In this document: positions 8,804 to 17,735 of the stretch, in pieces
How the letters are laid out: every line of letters begins with the position of its first letter
Numbering within the stretch: the first letter of the stretch is position 1
Source: Candidatus Obscuribacterales bacterium
GTDB lineage: Bacteria > Cyanobacteriota > Vampirovibrionia > Obscuribacterales > Obscuribacteraceae
Direction: 5' to 3'
DNA length: 64,000 nt
Assembly: GCA_019752635.1 (NCBI GenBank)
Contig: JAIELX010000032.1
Coordinates: forward strand, 186,001 to 250,000
Notes under the pieces: model-generated
What the model saw: the letters and a program-made list of their open reading frames with translations, nothing else
The model's database searches: none
What the model was told of the DNA's origin: nothing
Translations under genes and position numbers: made by a program

Positions 8804-9301
8804 CTAACTACCGTTGCGCTGCCATCGACGGCGGAGATTCGAGATCACGAGCGCCCCAAAGAAGACACCGGCACTGTCTACGAGTACATCTGCGATGGCA
8901 GCGCCGCGCCCGGGTACAAATGCTTGATGGATCTCATCCGTCACCGAGTAAAACACGCTCATTGCGACAGCAGCATTGAAGGCAACCCGGCGATCAGGCG
9001 AGCTCGCCGATTGAGTAGCAGGTATATGCGATGAAAACGATAGAATAGCCAGAACTGAAAGGAACGCATACTCACTAAAATGAGCCAACTTTCGCGCAAC
9101 GAAGTTAAATTCGTGAAAGTACCCTCTTGTCACTGAAGCCGAATTTGGTTGCGCCGAGAACAAAAAGATAACAACCATCCAGGCAATCAGCGCGAAGTAC
9201 AAGAACGCGCCCCTCAAGGCGCTGCTTCTGTTGTCGTTGGCATGATTGTTAGCCTTAGCAGCAGAAGGCACCGCGCTTTGTTCGGATTGTGGTTCTGTCA
9301 T
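8804..9301 (-). CDS. VanZ-like membrane protein
   Basis: About 165 residues from the ATG at 9301. It shows the VanZ signature: a first membrane helix followed by SAQP, the RKLAHFSEY motif in the second helix, and DEIHQ.FVPGR followed by DVLVDSAG near the third and fourth helices. VanZ proteins are small four-helix membrane proteins of uncertain biochemical role; the founding member raises teicoplanin resistance. A longer frame opens at 9355, but those first 18 codons run through a TATAAT box at 9327-9332, so the shorter start is preferred. The N-terminus is polar and low in complexity. Confidence 0.85.
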   Translation of the reverse strand: MTEPQSEQSAVPSAAKANNHANDNRSSALRGAFLYFALIAWMVVIFLFSAQPNSASVTRGYFHEFNFVARKLAHFSEYAFLSVLAILSFSSHIPATQSASSPDRRVAFNAAVAMSVFYSVTDEIHQAFVPGRGAAIADVLVDSAGVFFGALVISNLRRRWQRNGS

Positions 9302-9326
9302 TAAGTACCGCTGGTCGAGTGCGTAC

Positions 9327-9332
9327 ATTATA
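9327..9332 (-). promoter_or_regulatory. Candidate -10 box of the VanZ-like gene
   Basis: On the minus strand the hexamer is a perfect TATAAT about 26 bases before the ATG at 9301. The -35 region is weak (TGTCAA-like, about 17 bases upstream). This supports the shorter translation start. Confidence 0.4.
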
Positions 9333-9443
9333 GCCGAGCCTGCAAGGGTTGACATCCCATTCAGAACCGTGCATCATCACTTACAACTACCGATCATGAG
9401 TTTTCGCTGATCAAACTTTTGCCTTGGCTGTTCATTGCGCAAA

Positions 9444-10037
9444 CTAGCTTTTTGATACCTTCCGCGGTCTCCTGACATACGGTTTTACAAGTTTTACCGA
9501 AACCCCGGGGTGCTCTTTCACAAAGAATCGCCAGGGTCGTTCCTGCGCCACGGAAATGCCGACTCTAATAGAAACGCCAATTTGATCCGCTGACAAAACG
9601 GCGGTTCGCTGTTCTATCCAAAGAGCACCGTTAGCATCGCAGAGATCAATGCCGTTATGCTCTCCGGTAATCTTCAGCGCACGGCATAATTTGCCCGGAC
9701 CGTTGCCACCATCAATATCTACAGCGCGAATCAAGACCGCGCCAGGGATTCCCTCTTCTTCGGTCACCACGTTGAAGCAAAAATACATTCCGTAAATGAA
9801 GTAAACGTACGCACGCCCGGGCGGACCAAACATCACTTCACACCGCGGAGTAAGCCCCCTGAACGCATGGCACGCCGGATCATCTGCGGTATAAGCCTCC
9901 GCCTCAACAATAAACGCCCTAACGACGGTTCCGTCGGGCAAGCGCCGACAGAGCCAGGAGCCCAAGAGATCACGTGCTACCCCCACCGTGGGGCAAGCAT
10001 AAAACGCTCTGGGATAGGTCTTCCTACGTCCGCTCAT
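9444..10037 (-). CDS. 3-methyladenine DNA glycosylase (AAG/MPG family)
   Basis: 197 residues, the usual length for the bacterial family. It removes alkylated purines in base-excision repair. Visible hallmarks: EAEAY with catalytic Glu47 and pocket Tyr49, CHAFRG with His57, the YFIYGMYFCFN segment carrying the intercalating Tyr, GPGKLCRAL, and the C-terminal RVGI..A..PWRF element. All catalytic positions are kept. It stands alone, transcribed away from the proline-rich gene on its other side. Confidence 0.95.
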   Translation of the reverse strand: MSGRRKTYPRAFYACPTVGVARDLLGSWLCRRLPDGTVVRAFIVEAEAYTADDPACHAFRGLTPRCEVMFGPPGRAYVYFIYGMYFCFNVVTEEEGIPGAVLIRAVDIDGGNGPGKLCRALKITGEHNGIDLCDANGALWIEQRTAVLSADQIGVSIRVGISVAQERPWRFFVKEHPGVSVKLVKPYVRRPRKVSKS

Positions 10038-10189
10038 AGTGCATCATTCTAACTTCAATCGCCCAGGGGCTTTGCCGATTAAATCAGTGAGACTCTCCAA
10101 CTGCAAGCTTGCTGCAACCTATAGAAGTTAGATTGTAACCGTGGTTCCGACCGCAACTACAAAGTCTTAAGGGGAAGAAGATAAGGAAC

Positions 10190-11143
10190 ATGAACATTGA
10201 TGAATTCTCTGACAAAACATCCAGCTGCGAACCAGTCTCGCCTATACACATCGCTGCTATGAGGAAATTATGGGAGGAGATAGCCGATGCCAGATCTAAC
10301 TTACTCACGCAGGGGATGGACCACACACACAAATCCGGCGATAGTCAACCAACGGTAATTAGTTTTGGTGGCAAGGTCGAAGACACAAGCAGCAAGCAAT
10401 GCCAACCCACGGGGGAGCGAGCGCCGCATCCGAGTGGCTCTCCCCGCCATCCCGACCCCAGACCGCAAGAAACTCCGCACGGTCCCAAGGGGGATCTGCC
10501 GAATCCGAGCGGTAGTCATCAAATCCCCGACCGACCGCCTCAATCGCATCCTATTCCCACCAAGAGCGATGTGCCGAATCCGCGTCCGCATCCCGCACCA
10601 CAGACCAATACCGAGCAGACTATTCCCCCGCCATGGTGGAAAATTAAAGTGCTATCAAATTCTTCAGGCAAAGACACACCTGCTGGAGTAGGCCAGCTTC
10701 CTACCAAGTTGCTGGAGCGCTTGACTCCTTTCGCAAAAGCCATGGAGAATCCAACGAAAGAGGTCGAGTCAAGAAAGAAGCTTTTCGAGGAGTTTAAGTT
10801 CGCATTTGCAAAAAGAAGTCTCGATAACGGTGATTTTGAAGACTTCTACGATCTGCTGATGGAGGACGAAACTGGTCTCAAGCACAATATTGCAAAGACA
10901 GGCGTCGACGTAAAGATAGTACGAGCTCCCGGGCGAAAAGCCGGAATGATCGTTGAGTTTGATCTTAAAACACCCGCGACTCCGGAGGGCCCGGACACAA
11001 CTCTTATGCGAATAATGAGAAAAGGAAATGGGGAGGTTTCCGCCGAAGTGGAAAATCGGTTCAAAGGCCGGGCGACTACTTACCATCCGGTCGAGTCCAA
11101 GCAAGCCCTTAGAGAACTGGCGTACTACCTCGATCGCGAATAG
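10190..11143 (+). CDS. Hypothetical protein with proline-rich linker
   Basis: 317 residues, not recognised. Residues about 75-150 are a Pro/His/Ser/Asn-rich low-complexity linker with recurring NPSGS/NPRP-like words. The C-terminal about 160 residues look folded (charged helices and then beta strands ending with a TTYHPVESK.. helix). No signal peptide or membrane segment. ATG start with AAGGA close upstream and AAGGGG further out. The linker suggests a two-part soluble protein with a disordered connector. Isolated, with a 13-bp inverted repeat 32 bases past its stop. Confidence 0.7.
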   Translation: MNIDEFSDKTSSCEPVSPIHIAAMRKLWEEIADARSNLLTQGMDHTHKSGDSQPTVISFGGKVEDTSSKQCQPTGERAPHPSGSPRHPDPRPQETPHGPKGDLPNPSGSHQIPDRPPQSHPIPTKSDVPNPRPHPAPQTNTEQTIPPPWWKIKVLSNSSGKDTPAGVGQLPTKLLERLTPFAKAMENPTKEVESRKKLFEEFKFAFAKRSLDNGDFEDFYDLLMEDETGLKHNIAKTGVDVKIVRAPGRKAGMIVEFDLKTPATPEGPDTTLMRIMRKGNGEVSAEVENRFKGRATTYHPVESKQALRELAYYLDRE

Positions 11144-11175
11144 TGAACCCAACTCGCGCTGAATAATTTTGCCCC

Positions 11176-11227
11176 CGGATTCTCCCCGACCTTCCCCGCA
11201 GCCTCTCTCTCCCGCGGGGAGAATCCG
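11176..11227. repeat. 13-bp perfect inverted repeat
   Basis: The arms CGGATTCTCCCCG (11176-11188) and CGGGGAGAATCCG (11215-11227) match exactly and flank 26 bases rich in pyrimidines. It lies between the proline-rich gene and the MFS remnant. It could be a terminator-like stem without a T-run, a protein binding site, or the trace of a lost mobile element. Confidence 0.75.
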
Positions 11228-11236
11228 ATTCCCCCC

Positions 11237-11482
11237 CCTTTTTGTGGCTCTGTCGCAGAACAATTCGGTACCAATCTGCGTGCCACCGCGACAACCATGG
11301 TGCCAAACCTGATCAGGTCGACATCCATTCCAATCACGCTGGCGTTCGGCACATTGTCGCCCTTGTGCGGAACAGTAGGCAGCGCAGTTTCCGTAGGCGC
11401 AGGGTGCTTTATGCTTGCGGCAGTAGCCATATTGTTCATGGAAGAAACATACGGCAAAAACATCGATTTCATAGAGAAATGA
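11237..11482 (+). pseudogene. C-terminal remnant of an MFS transporter
   Basis: A frame ending in TGA at 11480-11482 encodes AEQFGTNLRATATT.., a typical MFS C-terminal helix pair and the tail METYGKN-type ending (MEETYGKNIDFIEK). The preceding LFVALS is in another frame, joined across a 1-base deletion near 11251-11256, and upstream of that lies a run of eight C. The other ten helices of a transporter are absent. So this is a decayed gene end, not a functional small protein. Confidence 0.7.
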
Positions 11483-11486
11483 GGAC

Positions 11487-13964
11487 TCAACGAGCCCCCC
11501 CGGGAATAGAGTCCAACTTCCTTTCCAATTCACTAAGCAGCGCTTCAGAAGTAGACTTGGCGCCGGCACGATCTACTGATTGATCGTTGATGATCTTCGG
11601 AATGAGCAACGGTAGAAGCGACGAAATCGGTTTATAAACGCCACCAGCAACGATCTCCTTGAAGGTGGACCGAGCATGCTTTCTTGTCTCAAGTGTATTA
11701 TCCACTTTCAAGGTTACAAGGTCTCGAGCAATCTCGCTTGATGGCCACAAAGGCGAAGATTTCATCAACTGACGCTTGTCTAGACTAGCGACGGTTCTTT
11801 TCCATTCGGCAGCACTGTTCACAACATTCGAGCCAAAATTCTTCTTAATCTGCTTAAGCAGTATCCGAAAATTTATCCTACTGTTATCGTCTTGAATTAA
11901 TGCCTGGAGCCGGGCGATATCGACGGGCTCACCGATCAACAACTGCAACAGCGACTTCTCAAAGGTTATTTGGACGGTGTATGACACCACATTATCAATA
12001 ACTCGACGGGCCTCGTCAAAATCGGCTTCCTGGACTGCCACCGAGGCCGCTACCAGCCGGGGTAGCTGACTCTCTTGATTTTGCTGAAGCCTCACCATTG
12101 AGAATAGCTGCTTAGATAAGCTCCGCGCTTCCGTCGAATCACCGCGGGACATTTTGGTAAAGATCGCAGAACACAAAAGTGCCGCTCGCATCTCTCCGGA
12201 GGACAATGAATTCAGTTTCGGTATCAAATTAACGAATGCATCGGCCGTAGTATAGTCTCCCTTCGACAGTTGAGCGAGAATCATAACCTGACAAATTATC
12301 GGATAATCGAAGCGATCGTTCAGCTCAAGCAATTCCTGACAATACGATTCGGCTGAACTGAGATCGTTCCGCTCAAGCGCCGCAATCGCAGCGCTCCGAA
12401 CCGCCCTTTCCTTCTGCTTGGGATACTTGACGGCAGATAATTTCACCGCTTCATCGAACCAGACTTTTCCTTGAGCCGTGTTGGCGAAACGAGTCTCCAT
12501 CGCACCCATGTGCAAACAAAGAGAACTCCGGCTCTCCGGACTCAAAAAACTGCTCTTGAGCAATCGAATACTCAAAACGCGAGAACAATCCTCGTGCCCG
12601 TCAAGCACGAGTTGACGTATCATCGGGGACATAACAGCGAAGAGTTTTTCACATGAAGCATCCTCGATGGATGCAGCCAGCAGACAGTAGGAATGAAGCA
12701 ACTGCCGACCTATTCGTCCCGCTCGGTTCTCGGTCGCTCCAATCAGCGCAAACGCGGCCGTGTTACACGCCACACGCGTCTTGTCCGGTACTTGTTCGGC
12801 CAACTTCGAGAATAAATTTGCGGCCCGCAGCTGGTCATAGACAGATTCCGGAGTTTGTAATCTCTCCAACGAGGGACTCGCAAGAAGAAGCACGTTCAGT
12901 GCCGAATCACGAAAATTCAACAACGAAAGAAAATCGGCTAACACCACAGCTTGCTCTGGTCTCCGCCTAAGGGCATCCGAAAACGCTGCGTTGATCGAAT
13001 TACTTCCAATTGCAATAATCAAAGAAGCAAGGGCAGAGAAGGTAAGCAAAAGGTAGAGTACAAGATGCTTGCTCGATACGAGGGCTCGCGACGGCGGCAT
13101 CGAGGGAAAATCAGCTGCCTCAACGAGAAGATTTTCCTTAAGAGCAGTTGCCATTGCTTCTGCAGAAGGAAATCTGTCGGAAACACTTTTTGCCAAAGCT
13201 TTGTCAATAATCGATTGTACCGTATCCGGTACCACGACATCCAAACTGGCGAGCTTACGAGGTCTCTCATTAGCATGCTTGTGCAGCAGTCCGATTGGAT
13301 TGTCGCAATCAAACAAGGGCTCGCCCGCCAAGCACTCAAACATCAGGCAACCCAGTGCATACAGATCTGCGGCATACGTTACCTGCTCGCCGCGACATTG
13401 CTCCGGGCTCATGTAATAAACACTTCCAAGGAGCAAGCCGGTTTGCGTGATTCGCTGCGACGTCCGAACGTCAGAGAAAGTAGATAGTCCAAAATCGATC
13501 ACCTTGACCGTTTCACCGGGCTCAGCAAGAAATACATTGTCCGGTTTGATATCGCGGTGCACTATGCCACTGGTATGTGCACATTCAAGCGCGGAAAGAA
13601 TCTGAATAGCGAGCTGAACAGTTTCTTTCCAACCCAGTTTGCCGGCTTCGTTCAGTTTGGCCCTAAGTGACCGCCCTCGCAAAAGCTCAATCGCCATAAA
13701 CGGCATACTTTGGTCAATCAATCCAACGTGATAGAAGATAGGAATATTGGGATGACTTAGCTTCGAGAGTATCAACCCCTCTCTTAGAAACCGGCGTTTC
13801 TCCTCATCGCTGCAAAGGTGCGTAAGGTGCAATGTTTTGATCGCAATTTGACGATCGAGTCCTTCTTGAGTCGCGGAATAGACAGAAGCCATCCCTCCTT
13901 CACCGATTAGATCGATGATGACAAATCTACTCTCAATTACATCGCCGCGGTGAAGATTCTGCAC
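11487..13964 (-). CDS. Ser/Thr protein kinase with transmembrane and TPR-like C-terminal region
   Basis: 825 residues from GTG, six bases after the response-regulator stop, hence co-transcribed with it. The kinase domain spans 14-280 with the glycine loop GEGGMASVY (21-29), Lys43, HRDIKPDN with Asp138, DFG with Asp157 and the SPEQ activation-segment end. All catalytic residues are present. One membrane helix lies at about 301-321. The remaining about 500 residues are helical and repeat-like, probably divergent TPR-type helices, and would be extracytoplasmic if the N-terminal kinase is cytoplasmic. Its place in an operon with an OmpR regulator suggests the kinase modulates that regulator or shares its signal; this is inference. 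Confidence 0.92.
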   Translation of the reverse strand: MQNLHRGDVIESRFVIIDLIGEGGMASVYSATQEGLDRQIAIKTLHLTHLCSDEEKRRFLREGLILSKLSHPNIPIFYHVGLIDQSMPFMAIELLRGRSLRAKLNEAGKLGWKETVQLAIQILSALECAHTSGIVHRDIKPDNVFLAEPGETVKVIDFGLSTFSDVRTSQRITQTGLLLGSVYYMSPEQCRGEQVTYAADLYALGCLMFECLAGEPLFDCDNPIGLLHKHANERPRKLASLDVVVPDTVQSIIDKALAKSVSDRFPSAEAMATALKENLLVEAADFPSMPPSRALVSSKHLVLYLLLTFSALASLIIAIGSNSINAAFSDALRRRPEQAVVLADFLSLLNFRDSALNVLLLASPSLERLQTPESVYDQLRAANLFSKLAEQVPDKTRVACNTAAFALIGATENRAGRIGRQLLHSYCLLAASIEDASCEKLFAVMSPMIRQLVLDGHEDCSRVLSIRLLKSSFLSPESRSSLCLHMGAMETRFANTAQGKVWFDEAVKLSAVKYPKQKERAVRSAAIAALERNDLSSAESYCQELLELNDRFDYPIICQVMILAQLSKGDYTTADAFVNLIPKLNSLSSGEMRAALLCSAIFTKMSRGDSTEARSLSKQLFSMVRLQQNQESQLPRLVAASVAVQEADFDEARRVIDNVVSYTVQITFEKSLLQLLIGEPVDIARLQALIQDDNSRINFRILLKQIKKNFGSNVVNSAAEWKRTVASLDKRQLMKSSPLWPSSEIARDLVTLKVDNTLETRKHARSTFKEIVAGGVYKPISSLLPLLIPKIINDQSVDRAGAKSTSEALLSELERKLDSIPGGAR

Positions 13965-13970
13965 GCTTCT

Positions 13971-14675
13971 CTAAACATCCGAGGCTGACTGTTTATTCTT
14001 GATCGCGTCAAGGTTGAGAGAGTAACCGGAACCACGAACGGTTCTAATGAGTTCGATGCCCCTATCTTCAAACTTACGGCGAAGACGCGCAATCTGCGGA
14101 CGAAGGTTGTAAACGGTTGCATCCGCATCGGTAGGCCATAAGCGCGAAACGATTGTCTCGCCCTCAAACACTTGTTCAGGGTTACGAACTAGTAGTTCGA
14201 CAATCTTGAACTCCTTCGGTCGCAATTCCAGCGTTTCATCCCCGACTGTTACCTTCAAAGAGTTACTGTCCAAAGTAATGCAGCCAATTTGGGTTTTCTC
14301 GGGCACGATGGTCGCCGGACGGCGCAGCAAAGCCGTAACTCGCATTACTAACTCTTCCATTGCAAACGGCTTTGTGATGTAATCATCGGCACCAGCGTCA
14401 AAACATGTTTGCTTGTCTTTGATGCTGGCGCGTCCCGTGGTGAAGATTATCGGCGCAATGCCGGAATTAGCTCGATACCTGCGACAGATCTCTGAGCCAG
14501 GCATGCCAGGGAGCTCCCAATCCAAAATCAGCAGATCATAGTCTCCGCTCAATGCAAAGTCCAACGCCACGTTGCCATCCTGCTGCAGCTCCACAATGTG
14601 TTTGGCGCGTCGCAACCAGGACGCGGCACTGAAGGACAAGGCCTCATCATCTTCAACCAGGAGAATCTTTGCCAC
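13971..14675 (-). CDS. OmpR/PhoB-family response regulator
   Basis: 234 residues from GTG with GAGGG upstream. Receiver: Asp9/Asp10, phospho-acceptor Asp52 (LDWELPG), Thr80, Lys102 (TKPF). C-terminal winged helix about 130-225, ending VRGSGYSL. It precedes the Ser/Thr kinase in one operon and faces the divergent pair of histidine-kinase genes across 137 bases, so those two proteins are its likely phosphate source. It is similar in length and style to the regulator at 7335-8009. Confidence 0.95.
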   Translation of the reverse strand: MAKILLVEDDEALSFSAASWLRRAKHIVELQQDGNVALDFALSGDYDLLILDWELPGMPGSEICRRYRANSGIAPIIFTTGRASIKDKQTCFDAGADDYITKPFAMEELVMRVTALLRRPATIVPEKTQIGCITLDSNSLKVTVGDETLELRPKEFKIVELLVRNPEQVFEGETIVSRLWPTDADATVYNLRPQIARLRRKFEDRGIELIRTVRGSGYSLNLDAIKNKQSASDV

Positions 14676-14724
14676 GGAGCCCTCACGATTATAGTCTGTG
14701 TACCCCGAGAACAGATGCGTGAAA

Positions 14725-14738
14725 CCGCCGCGCGGCGG
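14725..14738. promoter_or_regulatory. 14-bp palindrome in the divergent promoter region
   Basis: CCGCCGCGCGGCGG is a perfect palindrome between the regulator gene (minus) and the histidine-kinase pair (plus). A TATAAT box for the minus direction lies at 14688-14693. The position fits an operator for autoregulation, but it could be a chance GC-rich stem. Confidence 0.4.
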
Positions 14739-14812
14739 AAGGGTCCCCCAATGTCCACGAGACGGATGCCTCGCCCGGTGGTAAATTACTACATACGACT
14801 CTAGGTCACAGA

Positions 14813-16393
14813 GTGGAAAAGCGAAAGAATCCAGTCATCCAGCTCACGAACCTCAGTGGCAAATACACCTTGTCCGTGCTACTGATAATTCTTGCCGCCG
14901 TTTCATTGCATAATCTTGTTCAAGTTAACCTGCATGGACGTGTGGTTGAACAGCTCCACGATACCCGGCTTCAATGCGAAGAGCTGCTCAGGGCAGCTCA
15001 CACGGGGAAGAGTCCGATAAGTAGTCTGAACTCAAAGTTCCACGACCTGCACCAAAAAGTACGCTTGGTCAGTCAGTGTTTAGATCAATTGCCTCAATCT
15101 TCGGAATTAGGCAGCCTGGACAACAGTCAAGTTCGGCTAGATTCAGTTGCAACTATTTGGCGCGACGCATCACCAAAAGATCGAGCATTAATGCTTGAGG
15201 AAATTCTACCGAAAACTCGCCGCGATATCGAGTTTGCTCTTCGCGATACATTGAAACAACTTCTCAACTTTAAACTGTACCTGCTTCGAAGCGCACTGTC
15301 GACAGCGCTGATGCTGATTGTGATCCCGGTCAGCTGGCAACTGAGTGGCTCCAGATTGAGACAGTTAACACCGAGAGAGCTAGCTAAAATGTCGCTGGAG
15401 CACGTTCCCCTGCCTGCGGCGGCTTTCGATTCCGAATTGAATATAATCTACGTCAACTCCGCTCTTGCTCGAACCACCGGCAGCACGACCTCGGATTTCG
15501 AGTCCAAAGAACTAGCACACTTAATTAACGACAGCGTGTCCGACCGAATCAAATCACAAATAGCGGCTTCGACAAAGAGCACGGAAAAACTTTTCGATGG
15601 AAATATATCTTTCTCGCAAAGGTTCGGAAGTGGCGTTTTTCGCATGACCATGCATCAGGTGCCTATCACAGACGAGATTTTGGTCTTTGCCGACTTTGTC
15701 AACACATCTGCCGAAATTGAAGCGGCAAATCTCAAGCGAGATGTACTGGCCATTGCCGGTCATGAATTGAGAACACCCTTAACATCAATTCCAGCTCTGA
15801 TATCACTAGCACTGTCGGATGAAGACAACAAACTGACAGACAGCGAACTGACAGAACTTTCGACGGCTGACTCAAATCTGCAAGTTCTCTGTAGTCTCAC
15901 TTCGAATTTGATGGAGATGGCCGCCAGTGAGCTCAGCCTGTTGACACTAACTTTAAGTGCAATCACTTTATCGAAATTAGTGAAACAGTCGCTGGATGAA
16001 AGCAGAGAGATGATTGCCAAACGAAATCTGACAATTTCATCGAACCTGCCTGATTCGGTTCTTTTTGTCGATAAACAGAAGGTCTTTCAAGCACTGTCAG
16101 CGATACTATCCTACGCGATCGCGGAAGCTCAGGTCGGAACCGTCGTCTCTATCAGCGCATCGATTACTGATGGCGCAAGCCACTTATCGATTCTCACAAA
16201 AGTCGACTCAATGAGATTCCGGGATTCGCAAGAAGAGCAAATAAAGTTACTCTTTCCCGCACTTGTGTTGCAATCGCATGGCGGCTTTCTAGAAGTTAAC
16301 CCTGCGCTTGAAGGAGGCAAGAAACTGTTCCGCATGAAACTTCCTTCAAAGCAATTGCCAAAGAATTTCGACAAGGAAGCATCACATGTTTAG
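14813..16393 (+). CDS. Histidine-kinase relative: phospho-acceptor half with degenerate ATPase
   Basis: 526 residues from GTG (AGGT six bases upstream). Membrane helices at about 17-34 and 161-177 enclose a sensor region of about 125 residues; a PAS-like segment follows (about 195-300). The H-box is canonical: AGHELRTPLTS with His317. The ATPase domain has lost its motifs. The N-box reads AILSYA, with Ala430 and Tyr434 replacing both conserved Asn, G1 reads LTKVDSM without DxGxG, and no GxGLGL is found, although the overall fold outline (LQSHGGFLEV, FRMKLP) can still be followed. It cannot be expected to phosphorylate itself. The stop overlaps the ATG of the next gene by eight bases, so the two are made together. 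Confidence 0.9.
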   Translation: MEKRKNPVIQLTNLSGKYTLSVLLIILAAVSLHNLVQVNLHGRVVEQLHDTRLQCEELLRAAHTGKSPISSLNSKFHDLHQKVRLVSQCLDQLPQSSELGSLDNSQVRLDSVATIWRDASPKDRALMLEEILPKTRRDIEFALRDTLKQLLNFKLYLLRSALSTALMLIVIPVSWQLSGSRLRQLTPRELAKMSLEHVPLPAAAFDSELNIIYVNSALARTTGSTTSDFESKELAHLINDSVSDRIKSQIAASTKSTEKLFDGNISFSQRFGSGVFRMTMHQVPITDEILVFADFVNTSAEIEAANLKRDVLAIAGHELRTPLTSIPALISLALSDEDNKLTDSELTELSTADSNLQVLCSLTSNLMEMAASELSLLTLTLSAITLSKLVKQSLDESREMIAKRNLTISSNLPDSVLFVDKQKVFQALSAILSYAIAEAQVGTVVSISASITDGASHLSILTKVDSMRFRDSQEEQIKLLFPALVLQSHGGFLEVNPALEGGKKLFRMKLPSKQLPKNFDKEASHV

Positions 16394-17735
16394 AGTGCTA
16401 AACTCAGTTAAAGCAGTCAATCAAGTGATCACACTGCTCGCATTCAGCTTCAGCATCGCTTTAGCCGCAGTCTATCTATTCTTTTATGACCATGTTAGTG
16501 CAGAACATCAATCACTAAGTGGGTTGATGCACAGTCCTAACTCTGGCAGCGCCATGGCAAAGACGGACTTATTAGCTGCCGCTGTGGCAAGTACGAACGG
16601 AACGGTGATTCAATTTTCCTTCACCATAATGGTGATCGGTGCTGTTGTGGGCTACGGGTGGTATCTAGCTTTGGGTCGCAACCGAACCTTCACACCAGAA
16701 CTTACCGATTTGTGGGAAGAACTCTCAGCACCATTAGTAGTATTGACAGAGAACCTGGACATAACTCACGCAAATCGCGCATTTCTCGATTTGACAGACA
16801 TGTCTTCGACACAAGCGAAAGCACAGTCTTTAACCTCACTGGTCGTTGATACCGAGGGGCAACAGTTTCTCGGCTCCCCGGATTCATTGCGACAACGCTC
16901 TTTGTCCCAAGAAATGACAGCATTACTAAGATCGACAAGAAAGGGAGCCGCACCACATGTAGTACGCATGTCACTAGCGCATCTGTCGTCCGATTTTTCA
17001 AGAGAGAAGAAACGCGGGGCGGCATTCATCGCTACTTTCCGCAATCTCTCCGCAGAGTACACGGTGGTTGCCGTACGCCAACAGTTATGGCAGGTGTTGG
17101 GAGCAGTCATTAAGGCACACCTGCGAACGGCTCGAGACTTGCTGGCTGCTGTTTGCGAATCAGCCTCTGCAAGACTTACACCCGAATCGAAGAAAGCACT
17201 TATTCTTGCACAAGCAGAAAGCAATCGACTCGAACGATTAATTCTAAACTTGGTTTTGGTGGAAGCAGGAGATTCGTTACCGCTGAAGCTCGATGTGGCG
17301 GTCCATCAATCAAAAACTGTCATCGAGAAAGCAGTCGCCGCCTTATCGAGCGAATCGGCGAAGACCAAACACACGATTGAAGTGCATGGTGACAATTTCG
17401 AGTTTCGCGCTGATCAGGACGTAATTTTGCAAGTCCTGATCAACTTGCTTTCGAACGCCATTTCTCATACGCCCCCGGGAGGCAAGATTGTAGTCAGGGC
17501 GACCAAAACCGATTCGAAGACAAGATTCGACGTGGAGGATTCCGGTTCCGGCATACCGGAAGATCAGAGATCGATTCTGTTCCACAAGTACAAGCGAGGA
17601 ACAAAGTCCACCGATCGCAAAGGGCTGGGGCTGGGGTTAGCTCTATGCAAAGTACTGGTAGAAGCTCACGGCGGCACGATTTCAGTCACGGCCTCTCCCC
17701 TCGGGGGATGTGCTTTCAATTTCGAGTTGCCATAA
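16386..17735 (+). CDS. Histidine-kinase relative: catalytic half without the canonical phospho-acceptor His
   Basis: 449 residues; ATG with AAGGA eight bases upstream, overlapping the previous gene by eight bases. Membrane helices at about 13-33 and 77-96, then a PAS-like segment (about 112-225). The dimerisation helix is present but its H-box reads KAHLRTAR: Ala244 stands at the His position and a His falls one place later, where Glu is usual. The ATPase is complete: NLLSNA with Asn353/Asn357, DSGSG at 385-389, GLGLGL at 413-418 and a VEAHGG end. It thus has what its neighbour lacks. Inferred role: catalytic partner that phosphorylates His317 of the first protein in a heteromer. Caveat: His245 might serve if the helix register shifts. 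Confidence 0.92.
   Translation: MFRVLNSVKAVNQVITLLAFSFSIALAAVYLFFYDHVSAEHQSLSGLMHSPNSGSAMAKTDLLAAAVASTNGTVIQFSFTIMVIGAVVGYGWYLALGRNRTFTPELTDLWEELSAPLVVLTENLDITHANRAFLDLTDMSSTQAKAQSLTSLVVDTEGQQFLGSPDSLRQRSLSQEMTALLRSTRKGAAPHVVRMSLAHLSSDFSREKKRGAAFIATFRNLSAEYTVVAVRQQLWQVLGAVIKAHLRTARDLLAAVCESASARLTPESKKALILAQAESNRLERLILNLVLVEAGDSLPLKLDVAVHQSKTVIEKAVAALSSESAKTKHTIEVHGDNFEFRADQDVILQVLINLLSNAISHTPPGGKIVVRATKTDSKTRFDVEDSGSGIPEDQRSILFHKYKRGTKSTDRKGLGLGLALCKVLVEAHGGTISVTASPLGGCAFNFELP

Noticed and set aside
10769..11569. 266-codon minus-strand frame covering the end of the proline-rich gene and the MFS remnant
   Set aside because: Crosses two features with better support and has Cys/Gly-rich shadow composition.
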